A stretch of DNA of 64,000 nt from Thamnaconus septentrionalis (lineage: Eukaryota > Chordata > Actinopteri > Tetraodontiformes > Monacanthidae): the NCBI GenBank assembly GCA_009823395.1, contig CM020507.1:12948001-13012000 (forward strand), given 5' to 3'. The number at the start of each line of letters is the position of its first letter. Position 1 is the stretch's first letter. Below are positions 22,961-35,029 of this stretch, piece after piece. A model generated the notes under the pieces. It did no database searches and was not told the origin of the DNA. It saw only the letters and a list, made by a program, of their open reading frames with translations. Both the position numbers and the translations under genes were made by a program.

Positions 22961-23709
22961 CATTTAACCGAAGCCCCGGACACACGGACCCTTTGTGGTC
23001 ATACATGTTTTACTTTAGGGGGAAAGATTCAAATATAAATCTGCGGGGATAAAAACATAATCTTCTGGATTACTGTTGTCAATTACAGCTCGACAGCTCG
23101 TGTGATTTTTCATACTTTTTTCATTATTTATTCATGCCACTGGAATGTATGGGAATTTAATATGTAAGGCACGAGGCTGATGTATTACAGTGATGTAATA
23201 CTTGACTGTGTGTAAACACTGGGAATGACAACAAGACAAAGTGATGGCACTTCAGAAGCATTAACATAGCGTCATTCAATTATTGCCCTTCTCATACCTC
23301 CTGAGAGTCGAGGTGTGTGTGCAAATGTATGTGTGTGTGTGTGTGTGTGTGTCTACACGCTCGCCGTCATGTGCTCTCATGTCCGTTCGCTTGCGCTGGA
23401 GGAAATTGATCATTTCAAGAAATTTGAATATGGCCTTATCGTCAGACTGCTGAATATTCAGCATCGCGGCTCCCGTCCACAAATCAACAGCAGCAATTAC
23501 AGCCATCACTGAATGATACATTGTGGCTGGTGATAATGGAAGGACAAGACTTTCGCTGAATGCTAACTAATGCAAAGTCCACCAATGGTCTCGCTTTCTT
23601 TTTTTCTTTCCTGAACATGGGAATAGAAACACTGCCAGATTGCAGATCACAGTGAACATTTTATTTTTTTTTTTTACCCCCAAAACAGTAAAAACTAGCA
23701 ATTAAAAAA
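22961..23709. other. Non-coding with a TG repeat
   Basis: AT-rich unique sequence. A (TG)n run lies at 23327-23353 and a T-run at about 23662-23676. No coding frame recognised. Confidence 0.65.
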
Positions 23710-23965
23710 CAAACAAAAACAAAGTTTGAGCGTTAACGTGAAGTATGTGTTGGCGGAAAATGGTTTTCTTCCAACAAATCTGATTTTCATATGCAAATCT
23801 GTCAACATTGCTGCAGATTTATCCCAACTGTCATCCGTTCTGTTGTGTGGCTTTTTTTTTTCACATGGCATCGAAGCATTTCGCTGTGCTATTCGGACGC
23901 AGCCGACCACTGAAACCAGCAATCAGATCAGTCGATGTCTTCATGTGAACGGCACCTGCAGGCAT
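23710..23965. promoter_or_regulatory. Candidate conserved block with octamer site
   Basis: It contains CATATGCAAATC (23789-23800), a perfect POU-type octamer, then CAACATTGCTGCAGATTTAT and CATCGAAGCATTTCGCTGTG. Non-repetitive apart from a T-run near 23850. Octamer function is family knowledge; its activity here is inference. Confidence 0.27.
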
Positions 23966-23984
23966 CCAAGCACTTTCCTCCCAT

Positions 23985-24005
23985 AAAAAAAAAAAAAAAA
24001 AAAAA
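23985..24005. repeat. Poly(A) run
   Basis: An uninterrupted run of about 20 A. No retroposed sequence is recognisable just upstream, so I do not call it a retrotransposon tail. Confidence 0.95.
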
Positions 24006-25984
24006 TCACGAGCACTGTCCTCAAGGTTCTCCTGCTTGGGAGTCGGGTTTCTTCAAAGATTAAACAAGTATGAAATGTGGAGAGGGCTGCGTCTCCACAA
24101 CGATTTGATGGAGAGCTCCGGTGAGGGAAAGAGAGGCGGGCGAGAGCGAGTGAGCGGGCTCACGGAGACAATGATGTAGCGCCGGGGACACGGGGAGATT
24201 GCACAGTTAAGAGGGAAACATTTTGTCTGAGAGCCGAGGAGGGGCGGGAGGAAAGGGAGGAGAGGTGGGGAGGTCATTTCTCCTGGCGAGCACATCCATT
24301 TCACAGTGTTTTCCTCGGCGCTCCCCCAGGACATCACCTCCCTTTCCCTTCCAGCGATTATCCCTCCATTTACCATTATATATGTGGCAAAAAGCCTTCA
24401 CTCACACACATAGTTATCGTGTCTGAGCACTCGCACTGCAAAAAGGGAGCTGCGGGCTTCCCATGACAACCTTTGGAGGAAGTCAGTGGTTTTCTAGCGC
24501 TGCCTGTGTGTCGCTTTGTAAAGTAAATAAATCAAATAAAGTCCTCCGCCACACGTGTGCTGGAAGTACAGTGTTGTTTGTGCGGCGAGATGCAACCAGA
24601 TGGTTATATATGTCTGAGGCGCAGCATGGGATCAGCTTTTATTGCATTGAAAGGGCTTAAATCAACTCATCCACAGAGACAAATCCTCTGGATCCCTCTC
24701 TAAATATTTTAGGATCTGGAGTCCTTTGGGCCGCATGAGTCAGCTGTACCCCGGCAGTGAGTGAGTCCACTCTATCTCTGGGAAAAAAAGAGAAGACAAG
24801 CTTTTGAACCATCGGATGAAGCTCACCTGCACAATCCGCAGGAAGTTTTTGTGTGGGCCGCCGAGCCGCGTAGGCCTCGGCTGCCGGGTTACATTGAACC
24901 CACGCTGCAGACGAGTCCCAGGGCGGGAACCGGGATCGGCTGATGAATTGGGTATGATGGATTTGGGTAAATCGGAAGCTCAGACCCCAAGCAAGTAGTT
25001 TAGCTGTGTGTGTGTTGTGGCAGTTATTGCCAGGTAGATGAACTGGGATGTGAGATAATGAGGTTGCACAGGTCTCGGCAAAGGACTTTGTTCTTCTTTT
25101 AAAATGTCAGATCACCGTTTGTGGAATTTTGGTTAGTGTCGGCTAAAAATGCGCTGGTCCGGTGTCAGGATTTGGCATTCAGTTCCTTCATGTTACAGTA
25201 TCAATTGAAATGTATTGAAAGTGTAAGAAAGTGAAGAAACAACAACATAAACCGTCTGCCTTGCTGTGCTGAGGTGGTGTTGCAGCTGGAACAATAAGTG
25301 AATTGGGCAAGACACTTTTAGACACAGTTGTTATTTGGGTGAAAGAGTTTTTATTGTTGCCAGTTGGGAAATTTGAGTTGCTGTACATACTGTATATCAG
25401 TCCTTACTGGACGTGCAATGTGAGGTTAATGGGTGAGGTCAGTCTGCAACCAACCAATACCTCCCTGCAGATCCACTTCCTATTGGTCTCAGACACGAAC
25501 TTATTGAGTGTTATTGAGTCTCTTTTGTATTATTCAAGCTGAAAAGTCAATCAGAGACACGGAAAACATACTGCCAAACATGGAGTGTCACAGCCAATGA
25601 AATAGGAACGATTCAGTTAAATATTACACAGGATCAATTCATGGACTTGACATTCAGTGAGCACTGCAGACAGATATTGGTCTAGTGCTCTTTTAGGGTA
25701 AAACTAACAGACAGACGGACAAACAAACCATCTGGTCTTGATGATTTATTGATTATCAGGTGGCCCATCGCGCTTGTGTTGCGTCTGTGTTTTGATCTGC
25801 TTCACTGTTGGCGAGGCAACAAGCAGCTGGGTCACACCAAGATATCCATCTTATCTTGCAAAACTCGCATACTGTCAAAAAAGTGGAGAGGTGATTCTTG
25901 GCGCTGCTCCTTTTTTTTTTAATCTGATTTACAAACATTGTTAATCTCTCTCTCAGTGACTGATTCTAAGAGCGTTTCCTCCAT
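24006..25984. other. Non-coding, no gene seen
   Basis: Unique sequence. Bases 24120-24360 are purine-rich then pyrimidine-rich. Bases 24690-24960 are GC-richer and contain ATGAGTCAGCTG, an AP-1/E-box-like overlap. No coding or transposon similarity recognised. Confidence 0.55.
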
Positions 25985-26430
25985 GCTGATGACTCGTAGA
26001 GCGACCCGTTCAGCAGCAAAACTTGGCATTCTCTGCAGGAGCTCAGCAGAAATGGTACATCTCTTATCTCAATGCAGTCTTTGATTGAATGGTGATTAAT
26101 ATGTGCCGTTACACTTGCAGGCCGTCTGGCGCATCGTGAGGTGCCGAAGAATGAGACTACCTCATCATAATGACAGCCTACATAATGAATGGAGACCGCT
26201 GATTAGTATTGACCTCGGACCCCGCAGGAAATTATTGGACTAGAACAAAATCACTCATAATGAATCTTTTGAAGCCTGTTGGGCTTTTGGCTTGGCTTCA
26301 GTTAAGACATATTTAATTAAACAACAACATCAACAACAACTCAAAGATAAATTGAGTAGATTGAGGCCTTTAGAGCCGGAGCTGGAGGTGGATTTTCCCC
26401 TGAAGTCTGGCAAGAGTTGTGCATTTTAAC
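25985..26430. promoter_or_regulatory. Strong candidate conserved non-coding element
   Basis: A long stretch of non-repetitive sequence rich in homeodomain-type cores: GAATGGTGATTAATATGTGC, CATCATAATGACAGCC, TACATAATGAATGG, CCGCTGATTAGTATTGACC, CACTCATAATGAATC and CATATTTAATTAAAC. Only a short CAACAACATCAAC patch at 26322-26340 is simple. No open frame crosses the block. Composition is that of an enhancer near a developmental gene, but conservation was not tested. Confidence 0.42.
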
Positions 26431-26600
26431 GCTTTGTCAAAGAATAATTCAAACATTTGGAACATTATGACCCCTGTTTTACGTTTAAAGCCCTGCAAAA
26501 ATAATGTGCACAATCAATCAGGGTAATACATTATTATTAGTTATTAGTGTTAGTAGTATTAGTAGATATTGCATGACTCGTATATCCATCATTTGTGGAT

Positions 26601-26670
26601 ACTGCTGGAATTTCTGAATTTCCCTCGGGGATGACTACATTTATCTATCACAGAGTCTATCTATCACAGT
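26601..26670 (+). repeat. Retrotransposon-like 3' tail
   Basis: ACTGCTGGAATTTCTGAATT, then TCCCTCGGGGATGACTAC and TTTATCTATC with further TCTATCTATC units. It resembles the end of a common fish non-LTR element, whose tail reads like AATTTCCC..GGGATnAATAAAGTATCTATC. Family not assigned. Confidence 0.5.
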
Positions 26671-27959
26671 GTGGTAGATATCTGGAAGGACTGACCACAC
26701 ATGCCACAGCTGATCCTAGTTGTCAAGTCAGGGAGTACTATCCACTGTCGGGCTGTGGATGTGGAGCCACTAATGGGCCAAAGTCGTGTCTGTTGTTCAG
26801 CTGTGAGAGAAAAAGAGTGTCGGATCAAAAACCAGGTGCTGCACACTCAGCGCGTCCCATTAAATCACTGTCCTGTTACAGGCTCACAGTTTACACTCCA
26901 TTAACAGAACAACACAGCAAAAAGAGCAGATGCAGCCACTCGCCTCTGAGATCACTCGGGGACTTGGGGACTTTTGCGCAGGACCTTGCGCTGAAATCCA
27001 CACAGCTGTAAAAATCCGCTGACTGACAGTCCTGCTTCCAGGAGGTCGGAAGTCTCAGGCATTTTGTACAGGTAACTCCAACCACAATGCAAGTTGTCTT
27101 TGCACAACATGCATACGCCGACTACAGTGGGGGGTACAACCAGACTGATTAATCACATTTCCAGCTGGCTGATCCATCACTGGCAGGGAGGCATTTTTCA
27201 AAGACGCGGGTGGGTCAGTGCACACTTGATAGATGGGGAGGCTCATGTTTAAGTCCAGGGCTCAACGCCATTATTGGTCTTTTGGGTGTTGGGTGCGGGG
27301 GAGGGGAGAGAGAGCCCTGATTGTTCAGAGAAGACGCTGGAAGAATCAACAGTCTGTTCAAAGTCGAATGGGAGCAAGCTGCCGCCTCACCTTCGTCATG
27401 GAAAAACACAGCCATTCAAATATTAAATCTGCACTTGTGTTACTTATAAACATGTATTATGACAATTTTTTGTCCCAATCTGTATGTGCTTGGTATGTAG
27501 TTTATCCCTCTTCTTGGTTTGTGGTCAGTATTTGATTAATACAATATGGACAGAAGTCCTTCCCAAAAAAAATCCGAGGTCAAGTTTCTGTATTAATTCT
27601 GTATTAATCAGAGTAAATCTGGAGTCCCTTAAGAAAACCAAAGAGTGGTTGAAGTTGTTCCCGAGTGCTGACTACGTGGTGGAGCGGCAGTGAGCGTGAG
27701 AGGAGCAGCGGAACAGAGTTATTGGGGGTGACCTTGACTGCCATTTCACCCAGAAAATGACGAGGTCCACCAGATATTAGGAGCCGTGGAAATGACGGAC
27801 AGGGATGTTCTCACGCTGGAGGTCCAAGGTTTCGTCCCCTCCAGTGGAAGCATGATATGAAAACAACAGAGAAAGCGAGATGAGGAATAAAAGGACTCCA
27901 ATCTCAAGACTCAAGAGAAAACAACAAGACGTCCATTTCGCAGCGAGCGAAAAAAAAGT
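26671..27959. other. Non-coding, no gene seen
   Basis: Unique sequence. The 138-codon frame at 26595-27011 and shorter minus-strand frames show no known domains. No other feature seen. Confidence 0.55.
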
Positions 27960-28320
27960 TACGTCAGGAGCGATGAGATGTATGAGAGAGATTAATTTCG
28001 GCCAATCTATAGGCAGCCGGTGTACTGGTTCTCAGGTTGTTATTGATGTGAGGATGGCATTGATCTTGACACCGTTAATAAACACCTCCACATTTATGCA
28101 AGCGCGCTCCGGCTCAGAAGTAAAGGGCGAAGAGTGTCGTCCTTGGAGGAAAGTAAAATGCTTGAGCTGTGCATCAGCAAGTTTTATCTCCCGTCTTCAG
28201 GGGGAACCAGCCGCGGCGGCGCTGTCTTGTCACAACAAATGGATTGTAATGAGATTGTAATGTGGGGCAGCACCGAAGCCAATCGCAGCCACGCATCTTC
28301 TCGTGTGGGACAGGCTTGAG
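27960..28320. promoter_or_regulatory. Strong candidate conserved non-coding element
   Basis: Non-repetitive block with GAGAGATTAATTTCGGCC, GTTGTTATTGATGTGAGGAT, ACACCGTTAATAAACACC, CACATTTATGCAAGCGC and CAACAAATGGATTGTAATGA. A GCCGCGGCGGCGC CpG patch lies within. Homeodomain- and HOX/PBX-like cores (TTTATG, TTATTGATG) are spread along it. Open frames on both strands are short and unlike any known protein. Confidence 0.42.
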
Positions 28321-28734
28321 GCCATCCTCGGCCGCTCGCCGTGCTGCCTGCATCACGCACTTCACTCCTCTCATTGGTTGGCGTGCTGGTCGACTGCTCC
28401 GTCCAACTGCGTGCAGACTCAGTTCTGTGTCTGTTGACTCAATCTCAGTTCTGAACTGTGAATTCTCTGGCTGTGCCAGTGACCTCCCCTAACTCTTTGT
28501 CTTTTACGGCATGCAACTACCAAGTACGGTAAACTTGACTGCCATCACTGTCGGTATGATTCACCAACTCCTTGCACCATTTGTGAAAGTGGAAAGAAGA
28601 CAAAGAGACAGGTTGAGATGGCTATTATTAAGGTGGTGTTCATGCTGGGGTGTAGTAGAATAGTGTGTGCCTTGTAGTGATGAGATTCAGTGAGGATCCA
28701 CTGATAATAAATCCTCTTAATAGCTCATTGAGTA
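28321..28734. other. Non-coding, no feature seen
   Basis: Unique sequence with no coding or repeat signal that I recognise. Confidence 0.6.
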
Positions 28735-28800
28735 TGAATGAGAATACTTTATTAATCCCACACTCAGGAAATTTGCCTAATTACAGCAGCATTTAAGTGC
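28735..28800 (-). repeat. Retrotransposon-like 3' tail, minus strand
   Basis: GAATACTTTATTAATCCC followed by GGAAATTTGCCTAATTACAG is the reverse-orientation version of the kind of tail seen at 26601, typical of a teleost non-LTR retrotransposon end. The body of the element is not recognisable further right. Confidence 0.5.
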
Positions 28801-28954
28801 AGGAGGGAAAAAGGGATAATAACACAAAAATATAAGACATAATCTCTTTTTTATAGTGCAGTTATTGAACTGCAGGGGGTCCAGTGCAGGGCTCACCAGC
28901 ACGTTCCCAGAATTGAAGAAGCCTTTCTTGAAACATCGTTGAGATATAAAACCC

Positions 28955-29168
28955 AGTCCAGTTGCCTGAACTTAACTTTTCGAACATGAGCAACACTATT
29001 CACTTGTATTTTTCACTGGTGTTTGCTTATTTATTATTACCTTGCCGTTTTATGTATATATTGTTTTTATTTTCATTTTCTTTTGTGTGTTTTGGTTTTG
29101 TATCCTTTTTAATTTTCTTTCCTTTCTTACATGTTCGAAATGAATAAATCAAATCAAATCAAATCAAA
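28955..29168 (+). repeat. Possible LINE 3' end with AATCA tail
   Basis: A T-rich segment ends in ATGTTCGAAATGAATAAATC and then three further AAATC units. Fish LINE 3' ends often show a TGTTCGAAATAAA motif followed by a short tandem tail, so I read this as a 5'-truncated copy. The 61-codon frame at 28962-29147 is just T-rich DNA. Confidence 0.45.
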
Positions 29169-29853
29169 ATTAATCTTCAAGTATATTCAAACTTCCTGTC
29201 GGAATGAGATGTTGACCAAGTTGGCTGACTTGATTCTGAAGGTTTGATCCAGCTCACCTGTGTCCCGTCTTGGGAGAAACAGCTCTTGGTGGCAGTCACC
29301 AGCCAGTTGGTGATTCTGCTTCATGTTGACTTCAGATGTGCTGGGGGACTTGAGGTTACAGCCGTCACTGCTGTTTTTCCTCCTGATAGTTTTCAGTTGC
29401 TCATACTAGAGAGGATAGCAAGTAAAAAAAAACCAAAAACAGACAACTCAGCCTGTGTATTTTAAATGATGTGTTCTTTCCGTTGCCCGAGCAGATGAAA
29501 ACCCCAAAAATGATGTTTCAAAGAACACATGAGGACCGTATAGACACATGAGGACCGTCTGTTGTGAGGAGGACCTCGGAATCATTACTTCCAAAAAATA
29601 ACAGAGATTTCATTTGATTGCATCATTCCAAGGCAATCTCTGTGTGCGTAAGTGTGCATGTGCCGTGTGTGTGTGTGTGTGCAGAAATGTATTTGTGAAA
29701 TTCAAATAGTCCATGAAAACCGGGGCATTAGAAGGCAAAGTCCACTTTATCAAGCACATATGGTTCTGCAATATGCACGGGCTCAAAAGTAGCTTAAAGT
29801 GCTTTGAACAAGACCAGTTTGATATCTTCAAACAACAACAAATACAGACTTCC

Positions 29854-29858
<5 letters not shown>
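29169..29858. other. Non-coding, one small duplication
   Basis: A 15-base word, ACACATGAGGACCGT, occurs at 29525-29539 and again at 29544-29558 (period 19). A short TG run lies at about 29665-29681. Otherwise unique and without coding signal. Confidence 0.65.
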
Positions 29859-29889
<31 letters not shown>

Positions 29890-29910
29890 CTCTCTCTCTC
29901 TCTCTCTCTC

Positions 29911-29950
<40 letters not shown>
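29859..29950. repeat. Compound (CA)n(CT)n(CA)n microsatellite
   Basis: CA run at 29859-29886, CT run at 29886-29910, then CA run at 29913-29950. The frames on the two strands (Thr-His and Cys-Val) are artefacts. Confidence 0.97.
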
Positions 29951-29955
<5 letters not shown>

Positions 29956-30547
29956 CCACACACCCGGCGTAGTTGGAAACAAAACAAGATCCCTCGGTGA
30001 AAGATGCGGGCTCAGCTCTATTAGCCGCCGCTATTTGTTAAACTCCTGACTGCGTCCCCAACTGCAGATTTCCCTGGGGGGATGAAAGAACACAAATGAC
30101 CACCCAGCTGCTGTTCACAGAAATATACCGCATCTATGAGGTTTTCACTCTTTTCTTGACTTTTTCCCATTACTTACTTGGAATTGCACTATGGAGAACC
30201 AAACAGTGGGAAAAGATTTGAAAACAGGAGGGAAAGAAACAATAAAAAATTCAAAACAAACAAAAAGAATGCACCGAGCCTAGTTATTAAACACATTCGT
30301 CATCCCCAGAATCCCACTTCTGTCTTTTAGGAAGTCGGACAGCGCAGCAACTCGAGACTTGGCAATATTAGCACTCGGCCAAATTTACATGAATCTAGGA
30401 CGTTAGGGGCTCTAATAAACCACCCATCAATACCCAACAGCCGCCCATCATCCCCACTGCACCTTGGTGTAGGTCTATGAGATGAGCGCAAAAAACAAAA
30501 AAACAACCACACGTGCTGCTCCGTGTCCGTCAACCTGGCACTGCCTC
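29951..30547. other. Non-coding, no gene seen
   Basis: Unique sequence, mostly AT-rich, with a GGGGCTCTAATAAACC patch near 30407. No coding frame or known repeat. Confidence 0.55.
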
Positions 30548-30699
30548 AGGAGGAAATTAACAATTATCCTTTTAATCTCTCCGCTTGTCTGTCTTTGTCC
30601 ACATCCTCCAGTCGGCCCGTGTGTGCCTGTTTCCCTGTCTGTTGCATTTCCTGTCTGGGGCAGAGCAGCAGAGCGAAGGAGGAAATGAACAATTATTCT
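30548..30699. promoter_or_regulatory. Paired near-identical motif, SOX/homeodomain-like
   Basis: GGAGGAAATTAACAATTATC near 30550 and GGAGGAAATGAACAATTATT near 30679 are about 130 bases apart in the same orientation. They differ at only two of twenty positions, although the sequence between them is unrelated. Each contains AACAAT (SOX-like) overlapping an ATTAT core. A paired regulatory site or an old short duplication would both explain it. Confidence 0.35.
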
Positions 30700-31570
30700 G
30701 CTGCTCCCTTCTCCTACACCGTCTACGTGGACGCAGCAGAAGAAACAAACAAACAAACAAACAAACTCAAAAAAAAACAATAGCCCTCACTCAATTACCT
30801 CTAATTCCATGTGGTTGGTGTGGGATTTCCATGTGTGCGACTGTTCTCTCCTGCTGCATGTAATTGAGCAGGAAATCCGCTAAATGTGAAGATCAGAAGC
30901 GTTGCGTCTGGTTGTTCTGTTGTTGAATTCCTTTATTCCAAGGAACCTCGAGTTTGACCTCAGAAACATTTTCACCCGAGTTGTTCCGTCACTCTGACAC
31001 AATGCTTTACGAGTGTGCCTGCATTCTGCAGAAAGAAACACCGGGATCATGCTCCGAACTGAACAGGAAGGCACTAAGAGACTCTTGATTTATGCATCAA
31101 AAATCTAACGCACTCTTTCTTCTTCTTCTTCCATTCATGCTACCATTCTGCATTGATGTCACCGCTCCGCCACAAAGGTAAGACCATCATTAGTGTGCCT
31201 CTGTGCTTCGGATTGAGTGTGTGCGTTTGTGTGTGCGTGCATGTTGGTTTCCAGAGGCAATTTCCGCCTCTCATGTTGATACACAAGGATGAATGGATGA
31301 ATGGAAGGATGGATGATGTCTTTGACTTTATTACTATTACCGCTGCAGTTCCTTTTGTAATGTTTGATGCTAATGTTTTGATGCTTCATTCCACTCTGGA
31401 ACAATTTGCACATCACTGTAATTACCAACTGCGTAATTTGCTTTAAAGGTTGGTATAATTAAATCTTCAAGACCGAAAAAAGCAAAAAAAACAAACACAG
31501 CACGCAGACACCTGAGCTGAAAACGGGTGGCTTGAATTTAAATCTTAAAATCTGTTTAAACTACAACTAC
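30700..31570. other. Non-coding, no gene seen
   Basis: It has an (AAAC)n run at 30743-30768 and a GGATGAATGGATGAATGG patch at 31288-31312. The remainder is unique without coding evidence. Confidence 0.6.

Positions 31571-31633
<63 letters not shown>
31571..31633. repeat. (AAT)n microsatellite
   Basis: A perfect AAT/TAA trinucleotide run of about 21 units. Confidence 0.98.
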
Positions 31634-31637
<4 letters not shown>

Positions 31638-34600
31638 ATAAAATGTAATATAAAATATATTGCCCTCACGTTTCTCGCCTAATGCAAATGTTCTTTACAC
31701 TAAGAGTGACTGCTGTGGAGGGACTTTAGTCAAAGTCAAACCATTGCATTCTGTGAGTCATGCAAAAAGGGTGCCGACAAGCTAAAATGTCTAAATATAA
31801 TTTAGCTTAATACCCTGCTTTAGCCCTGAGGCAGAGCCCCACTGCTGACTAACCCTGTGCACCTAATTTGCTGCATCCACCTGCTCTCATTACCTTCAAG
31901 GGAAAGATAATAAATTGCTACACCTCACAGAGAGTTTGCCCGTCCTCTGGCCATAACGTTGTAGTTATGGAAACAGATGCGGCCTCACGATGATATTAAG
32001 TTGGCAAGTGATGCAGTGAAGTCACCAGTTATATATTCTTTTTATCCCACTCTCTCTCCTTTACACATCGACTGATCTTGATGTCCACGATGAATTATGT
32101 ACTTTTGATTGCTTTTTTGGGGGAAAAAAAGAAATAAATTCCAGCCACCGGGTTTGATTCTGAACACCAGTTGTGTGACTGTAGACGACTACACAATGAT
32201 GTGCAGCCTTTGAAATTCTTCTTTCAGGTTAGAGTGAGTTTGCTGCAGGTCACAAATGCATAAATAGTGATGGATGATCACGTGTGTGTTTCCACACTGT
32301 ACCATAAGGAAAATGTCGATCTTGTTTCATCGGACCCACACACCTGGATCCGAGCAAGAAGGTGTTTCACCTTTGGCTCGGGTTCCTTTGGACATCTGTG
32401 AACATGGCAGTCGCTCAGGAGCAAAACAAGCGAGCTAGAAGAGGAAGTCTTGGCTCCGTTCCGTATCAACCCTGAAGACGTTCTTCCGCAGTGAAAATGG
32501 AAGCTACCGAAACAAATGGCCTTGATATGTTCTGCCTGGCAACAGGACTGCCTGTGTGGTCCTGAAGAGTTGTGTGTAGTTGTCAGTCACATGGTTCTGG
32601 TCCACGGAGCGTCCGTTGCTGCTCTCTGACAGGTTTTCTGAGTGGTGACCAACGTCTGAGCCATCTTCTCGCTGCACCGACTCAACCTGGGACTGGGACC
32701 TTCGTCGTTGTAGTTGTAGTTTCGAAGATGCTTTGCCGCAATCTGCAGCACGACCGTGACTCTTGAGGCAGCGAAGCTCATTAAAGCTGTAGGGAAAGCC
32801 CTGTGTTTGTGTGTGTGTTATTACAGTAGCGCATAGACAAAATGACCCAAAGGAAGTATGCAAATTAATTCGGAAGAACTCGCCTGTTTGGAACAAAAGC
32901 AAAACAGTGCAAGTCTAAAAGCACCAAAGGGCTTTCAGAGGTCTTGTTCAAGCAAATTGGGCTGAGATGACGATCGAGAATGTATTGATCTTTGATTAAA
33001 AGAACAGGTCACAGCCCCAAGGAGGGTACAAACATAACAAAAACACTAAATGATGTCTGTGCCAGTGAACAACCCTACAAGTGTTTTATGAGGCTCTTCT
33101 TACAAGAGCAACAGGAGTCGTGTGGCCCACGAGTCCAACCACCAACAGACAGAAACAACCTTTCATGGAGCAAGACACGATTAAAGCCCAACCGTGAAAA
33201 TAGGAGAAAATGTTTCGCGTCACTTCTGCTCTGCATTACTGGGGTGCTTTTTGACACTGCCCTCGCGTCATAGGGCAGCTGCCCTCAAGGAACATGTTTT
33301 GTTGTGACATTTTCTTTCTCTTTTTTTTTTTTTCCCGTTTTGCTCGGGTTTGTTACTCAGCATTTTTGACTGCCATCCAAATGACACTTTCCTTTTTTTC
33401 TGTTTTTGTCAGTCATAGTGTGTCAAGACAGATTTATTTGAGCTTCTCTAGGAAAATCTTGACTATTTAAAACCCCCAAACATGTACATATATTTTCAGT
33501 TTGCAGTTATTTTAGTGCTACTGAGAAATGCTTTTGAATGCTTGAACATTTTGAGTCACCCACAAGCTAATTTTTTGTCTGTGTGTGTGTTTAAGATAGA
33601 GGGACCTTAATGAAAGGTGGTATTTATCCCCACAGCAAGGGTCGGAAATGGATCGGAATAGCAACTTCCGAAGGTACAAAAACGCCACCTGTTATGCAAG
33701 TGAGAAAATAGCTCCAGGAACTGTCACTTCCAAACTTTAGTATCTCTCTTTCTCAGATACCAAAGCACTTCTGCTGATAAAGTTAGCTCACTAAACTGAT
33801 TCAGAATTTCCCCCATAATAGATTTCAATTTCATTACCATTTTAACAAACAGTAAAACAAACGTAATCAATGTGTTGTCGTGACCCTTGAAGGGAACAGA
33901 CACAAGGATTGGCTTGCTGACATTGGGGCAGGATTTGTTAAGTTATTAAGTTCTCAATAGTGTTAGCAATTAGCAAAGCCAATTTTAATTTGGCACCTTT
34001 CGAGCTTAATCGATTAATGACCTTTTTTTTTTATCTACGAGCCCAGAGGCGGCGTATGCGTGTCGTCAACCACCTAAAGACTTTTTTTCAAAACGTCCTG
34101 TTGTAGCCAAGTAATCTATGTTAAATAAGTGTGCATGTGCTTCCTAGCTCTGAAAGAGGCTTTACAAGCCATTCTTGCTTTAGCCATACGACTCTGGTCC
34201 TGAATGCAATAGAGGCGAAGAAGATGGTTTGCTGTGGCCACAACAACACATTTCAGGCAGAAACGTGCAGCCGCGGCAGGTATCGCTTGGCTTAGATTAG
34301 CGTGTGCATGTTCCCGCAAGGTTATGCGGGTCCTGCAGAAAGACACAATTGTACCGTCAGCAATGTGGACTTGAGTTCATTGTCTAGTTGGGAGTTCCAG
34401 GGATGGATGTTCAGCGTTGGGTTAATGAGCCAGCTGAGTTGTGGGTGGATTCGTAGACGCACGCACACACAACATTCCACCTGACAGTCTGAGAACTGTG
34501 CCTGCAAAAAGAAGGAAAAACCCACTGAGGTGTTGATTGGACAGGTCTTGCATTGTCTGTCTGACTCGGTGTCTTCTTCTCTCCACCTTGAGCCGTCGGT

Positions 34601-35029
34601 CGTTTATTGGACTCTCACCTGGCTCTGTCCGTGACTCGTACCCAGAAGACAATGAGGCCCACGCTCAGCCACACGTCGGCCTCTGTGACGTTTCTATCGC
34701 CATCAGGCAAATGAACTAGGAACCTTTCAGTCAGTCAGACCCGCCGAGTGTGAACGCTGCTAAACCAGAAAATGAAGCTCATTAGTTAGTTTCTAAATGG
34801 CCCGTGCTGCAGTCAAGCCGGGTCGTCACCGGCCGGTAGGCGCCTGTCAGGGAGAGACGTGTGGCCTCTGTTAGCAAGTCGGTGCCGTCGCGCGGTGCAG
34901 CGAGGAAAAAGATGGAGGAATTATCGTCGCGGGCGGAGGGAGAGGAGGAGCTAAAAGAGACAAATGTGTCCGCAGGAGAACGTGGGTGTGGCCGGTGGGG
35001 AGAAGGAAGTAGTCTGGAGGTCAGTCAGT
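31634..35029. other. Long non-coding stretch, no gene seen
   Basis: AT-rich unique sequence with a T-run near 33319-33333. The 132-codon minus-strand frame at 32504-32902 has no domain I recognise. Bases 33990-34025 contain CGAGCTTAATCGATTAATGA, a possible homeodomain site cluster. Palindrome ACCGGCCGGT lies at 34828-34837. No transposon identified. Confidence 0.55.

Noticed and set aside
23985..24005. Poly(A) run as the tail of a processed pseudogene or SINE
   Set aside because: The sequence upstream looks unique and resembles no retroposed gene or SINE; no flanking target duplication was seen.
34828..34837. Palindrome ACCGGCCGGT
   Set aside because: A 10-base palindrome is expected by chance in this much sequence, and nothing around it supports function.
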